Below are positions 61,934 through 64,000 of a stretch of 64,000 nucleotides of DNA, one piece after another. The position numbers and the translations under genes were made by a program. The DNA is from Lacibacter sp. H407 (lineage in GTDB: Bacteria; Bacteroidota; Bacteroidia; Chitinophagales; Chitinophagaceae): assembly GCF_037892605.1 (NCBI RefSeq), contig NZ_JBBKTU010000001.1, positions 2,976,001 to 3,040,000 on the forward strand, read 5' to 3'. Numbering within the stretch: position 1 is the first letter of the stretch; each line of letters starts with the position of its first letter. Under the pieces are notes generated by a model, which was not told the origin of the DNA, did not search any database, and saw only the letters and a list, made by a program, of their open reading frames with translations.

Positions 61934-63028
61934 ATGACAAAGGAACAAGTGCTGCAGGCGTTGAGTAATGTGCAGGAGCCCGATCTTGGTAAAGACCTTG
62001 TTACGCTAAATATGATCAAGGATATAGTGATCGATGGAAATAAAGTTTCCTTCACCATTGTATTAACAACGCCTGCTTGTCCCATGAAGGATATGATGGG
62101 ACGTGCAGCAACCAATGCCATTGAATTGCTGGTAAATAAAGATGCGGTTGTGATCGTGAACTTTACATCGAATACAACGAGCAACCGGAAAGATGCAAGA
62201 TCGGTATTGCCGAATGTGAAAAATATTATTGCCGTAGTAAGTGGTAAAGGTGGCGTAGGGAAGAGTACTGTTAGTGCAAATCTTGCGATTGCATTGGCAC
62301 AAGGTGGTGCAAAAGTTGGTTTGATGGATGCAGATATTTACGGACCAAGTGTACCTATTATGTTTGGTGTAAGGGGCGAACGTCCGAAGATGACGGAGGT
62401 AAATGGTAAAGCCATGATCGTGCCCATGGAAAAATATGGCATCAAATTCATGAGCATTGGTTTGTTGGTAAATGAAAAAGATGCCATTGTGTGGCGTGGA
62501 CCAATGGCCAGCAGTGCAATCCGTCAATTTGTAACGGATGTAATGTGGGAAGAATTGGATTATTTAGTGATCGATATGCCACCGGGTACAGGTGATATTC
62601 ATTTAACATTGGTACAAACTGTTCCCGTAACAGGTGCTATTGTTGTAACCACTCCACAGGATATTGCATTGGCTGATGCAAAGAAAGCCGTAGCAATGTT
62701 TGGACAGGCGCAAATTAAAGTGCCCATTATTGGTTTGGTAGAGAACATGGCGTATTTCACTCCTGCTGAATTGCCGAATAACAAATATTATATTTTCGGA
62801 AAAGATGGTGGCAAACGTTTGGCTGATGAATTTGAAATGAATTTTCTCGGGCAGATACCATTGGTGCAAAGCATTCGTGAAGGTGGTGATTACGGAATGC
62901 CGATCATGGCAAGTGACGATAGCGTTACCAAAAAAGCATTTCAAGATTTTACAGCCGCTGCTGTACGAAGCATTGCGATGCGGAATGCCGAGATGCCTGC
63001 AACTGAATTACTTACAACTGTGGTATAG
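61934..63028 (+). CDS. Mrp/NBP35-family iron-sulfur cluster carrier ATPase
   Basis: The 364-residue protein has an N-terminal MIP18/DUF59 domain (about 1-85; VLQALSNVQEPDLGKDLVTLNMIKDI and TTPACPMKDMM). The Mrp-type P-loop GTPase-like domain has GKGGVGKST at 104-112, DADIYGPSVPIMFG, DMPPGTGDIHLTL and ENMAYFTPAELPNNKYYIFGKDGGKRLA. The family assembles or carries Fe-S clusters. A TAAATTTG box (61889-61896) precedes it by 37 bp. It is divergent from the CarboxypepD_reg gene. Confidence 0.95.
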   Translation: MTKEQVLQALSNVQEPDLGKDLVTLNMIKDIVIDGNKVSFTIVLTTPACPMKDMMGRAATNAIELLVNKDAVVIVNFTSNTTSNRKDARSVLPNVKNIIAVVSGKGGVGKSTVSANLAIALAQGGAKVGLMDADIYGPSVPIMFGVRGERPKMTEVNGKAMIVPMEKYGIKFMSIGLLVNEKDAIVWRGPMASSAIRQFVTDVMWEELDYLVIDMPPGTGDIHLTLVQTVPVTGAIVVTTPQDIALADAKKAVAMFGQAQIKVPIIGLVENMAYFTPAELPNNKYYIFGKDGGKRLADEFEMNFLGQIPLVQSIREGGDYGMPIMASDDSVTKKAFQDFTAAAVRSIAMRNAEMPATELLTTVV

Positions 63029-63146
63029 TTTATGATTAGGGAGTAATTGAACTTGATGCAAAACATTGTTGCATCATAAAAGAAGTTACCTGTTGTGCAT
63101 TACAATGTGTAGCTTCCACTTTATTACTCACTAAAAAAAACGAATC

Positions 63147-63395
63147 ATGGAACTGATCGCAACACTCTTGATTGGCGCACTGGCCGGATGGCTGGGAGCA
63201 TTTATCTTTAAAGGAGGCGGACTTGGATTGCTTGGTAACATTGTAGTTGGTATCCTTGGAAGTTTTGTGGGATACTGGTTGCTTGGCAAACTGGGTATTA
63301 GTTTTGGAACAGGATTGGTGGGTGCAATTTTAACTGGTGCTTTAGGTGCTATTGTTATTCTCGCCATTATCAATCTGTTGTTCAATCGAAGATGA
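63147..63395 (+). CDS. GlsB/YeaQ/YmgE-type small membrane stress protein
   Basis: The 82-residue protein is nearly all transmembrane helix with a glycine-rich pattern (LIGALAGWLGAFIFKGGGLGLLGNIVVGILGSFVGYWLLGKLGI). This is the 'transglycosylase-associated' GlsB/YeaQ family, linked to envelope stress. The length is standard. A strong terminator follows 20 bp after the stop. Confidence 0.88.
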   Translation: MELIATLLIGALAGWLGAFIFKGGGLGLLGNIVVGILGSFVGYWLLGKLGISFGTGLVGAILTGALGAIVILAIINLLFNRR

Positions 63396-63414
63396 AAATG
63401 AAATTGTGATAAGG

Positions 63415-63447
63415 AACGGCGGGCTTTTAGCCCGCCGTTATTTTTTT
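63415..63447 (+). terminator. Rho-independent terminator after the GlsB/YeaQ gene
   Basis: An 11-bp perfect stem (AACGGCGGGCT/AGCCCGCCGTT) with a TTT loop is followed by A and seven T residues. Confidence 0.95.
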
Positions 63448-63460
63448 GTAGATGCTTTGC

Positions 63461-63468
63461 TAACTTTG
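63461..63468 (+). promoter_or_regulatory. candidate -7 box TAACTTTG
   Basis: TAACTTTG fits TAnnTTTG and stands four bases before the ATG at 63473. If used, the transcript would be leaderless or nearly so. No -33 element at 19-21 bp was found; the upstream DNA is the terminator. Confidence 0.35.
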
Positions 63469-63472
63469 GTTT

Positions 63473-64000
63473 ATGTATAACCTTACTCATTTCAAAGAAC
63501 CTGATCAATCGGTTGTGACTGATTTTATGAAACAGCATCCGTTTGCAATGTTGATCGGTAATGCAGATGGACGTTCAGTGGCAACACAAATTCCCTTGTT
63601 ATTTGAAGAGCGTAATGGAAAGATGATCTTGCTGGGTCATATGATGAAAAAACAGGATCATCAACTGGCGTTTGAAAAAAATCCCGAAGTGTTGGTCGTG
63701 TTTACTGGTCCGCATACGTACGTGAGCGCTACCTGGTATGAAGATCCGCATCAGGCGAGTACCTGGAATTATGTTAGTGTGCATGCAAGAGGAAGCATTT
63801 CATTTCTGGATGAACAGGGGTTGAAAGAGGCATTGCAAAAATTAAGTTCTCATTACGAACAGCATGATCCACATGCAACAACAGTGTTCAATAATTTATC
63901 GCATGAATACACAAGTCCCCTGCTGAAAGCCATCGTTGCATTTGAAATTGAAGTAAACTCAGTGGAGCATGTGTTTAAGCTTAGCCAGAACCGGGATGAA
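63473..64000 (+). CDS. PaiB-like FMN-binding protein, partial (3' end outside window)
   Basis: The first 176 codons are seen; the frame runs off the right end. It opens MYNLTHFKEPDQSVVTDFMKQHPFAMLIG and contains LLGHMMKKQDHQLAFEKNPEVLVVFTGPHTYVSATWYEDP and STWNYVSVHARGSISFLDEQGLKEAL. These are characteristic of the PaiB/FMN-binding negative transcriptional regulator family (flavin-reductase-like split-barrel). PaiB of Bacillus represses protease and sporulation genes; the role here is unknown. Confidence 0.92.
   Translation, partial: MYNLTHFKEPDQSVVTDFMKQHPFAMLIGNADGRSVATQIPLLFEERNGKMILLGHMMKKQDHQLAFEKNPEVLVVFTGPHTYVSATWYEDPHQASTWNYVSVHARGSISFLDEQGLKEALQKLSSHYEQHDPHATTVFNNLSHEYTSPLLKAIVAFEIEVNSVEHVFKLSQNRDE

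Overview
The window looks like chromosomal DNA of a Bacteroidota bacterium, most likely of the Chitinophagaceae. This is inferred from a SusC/SusD pair, TAnnTTTG-type promoter boxes, scarce Shine-Dalgarno sequences, and many small secreted or lipoprotein genes. It is mostly core genome on both strands, with one accessory stretch at about 57.6-59.9 kb. No IS element, prophage or CRISPR array was seen. Both ends cut genes: an MFS transporter on the left and a PaiB-like FMN-binding protein on the right.

Layout. 0.5-5 kb: deoxynucleoside kinase, folK, an ABC-2 permease, an SRPBCC protein and anmK. 5-10.2 kb: a DeoR-type regulator leading into susC/susD, closed by a terminator. 10.3-14.5 kb: a sigma-70 family factor with a trans-envelope anti-sigma-like barrel protein, an LVIVD lipoprotein and a small barrel protein. 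14.5-20 kb: queG, a channel-like protein, a serine-hydrolase homologue without its catalytic residues, and a minus-strand run of VOC, SRPBCC, DUF1801 and DinB proteins. 20-26.5 kb: a DJ-1/AraC regulator, then a compact potassium module (KdpD-like kinase, KdpE-like regulator, Kup, outer-membrane porin).

26.5-39.3 kb: OmpA/PD40 protein, cyclase lipoprotein, large PAS kinase, a secreted DUF695-RraB protein, several small secreted and membrane proteins, an MpaB-family protein and an intact class-C-type serine hydrolase. 39.4-53.4 kb: clpB, a DsbA-fold protein lacking the nucleophilic cysteine, TetA-like MFS, DoxX, pdhA, TPR protein, ribH, a LutA-like CCG protein, EVE protein, DUF4349 lipoprotein, the N-degron pair aat/clpS, and a large membrane protein of the Gcr 'site-specific recombinase' family.

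53.46-53.97 kb is the most unusual locus. An intact tRNA-Val(UAC) with promoter and terminator is followed by a GIY-YIG nuclease gene whose stop codon lies inside a second, 5'-altered tRNA-Val copy with its own terminator. A 31-nt direct repeat of the tRNA 3' end flanks the nuclease, as expected if a tiny element entered the tRNA gene and rebuilt it. From 54 kb on: DUF2911 and DUF1080 proteins, an orphan histidine kinase, an accessory patch with REP-like repeats and a gene framed by a 10-bp inverted repeat, then hydroxyacyl-CoA dehydrogenase, Mrp ATPase and a GlsB/YeaQ-type protein. Functions are assigned by reading motifs; no database search was run.
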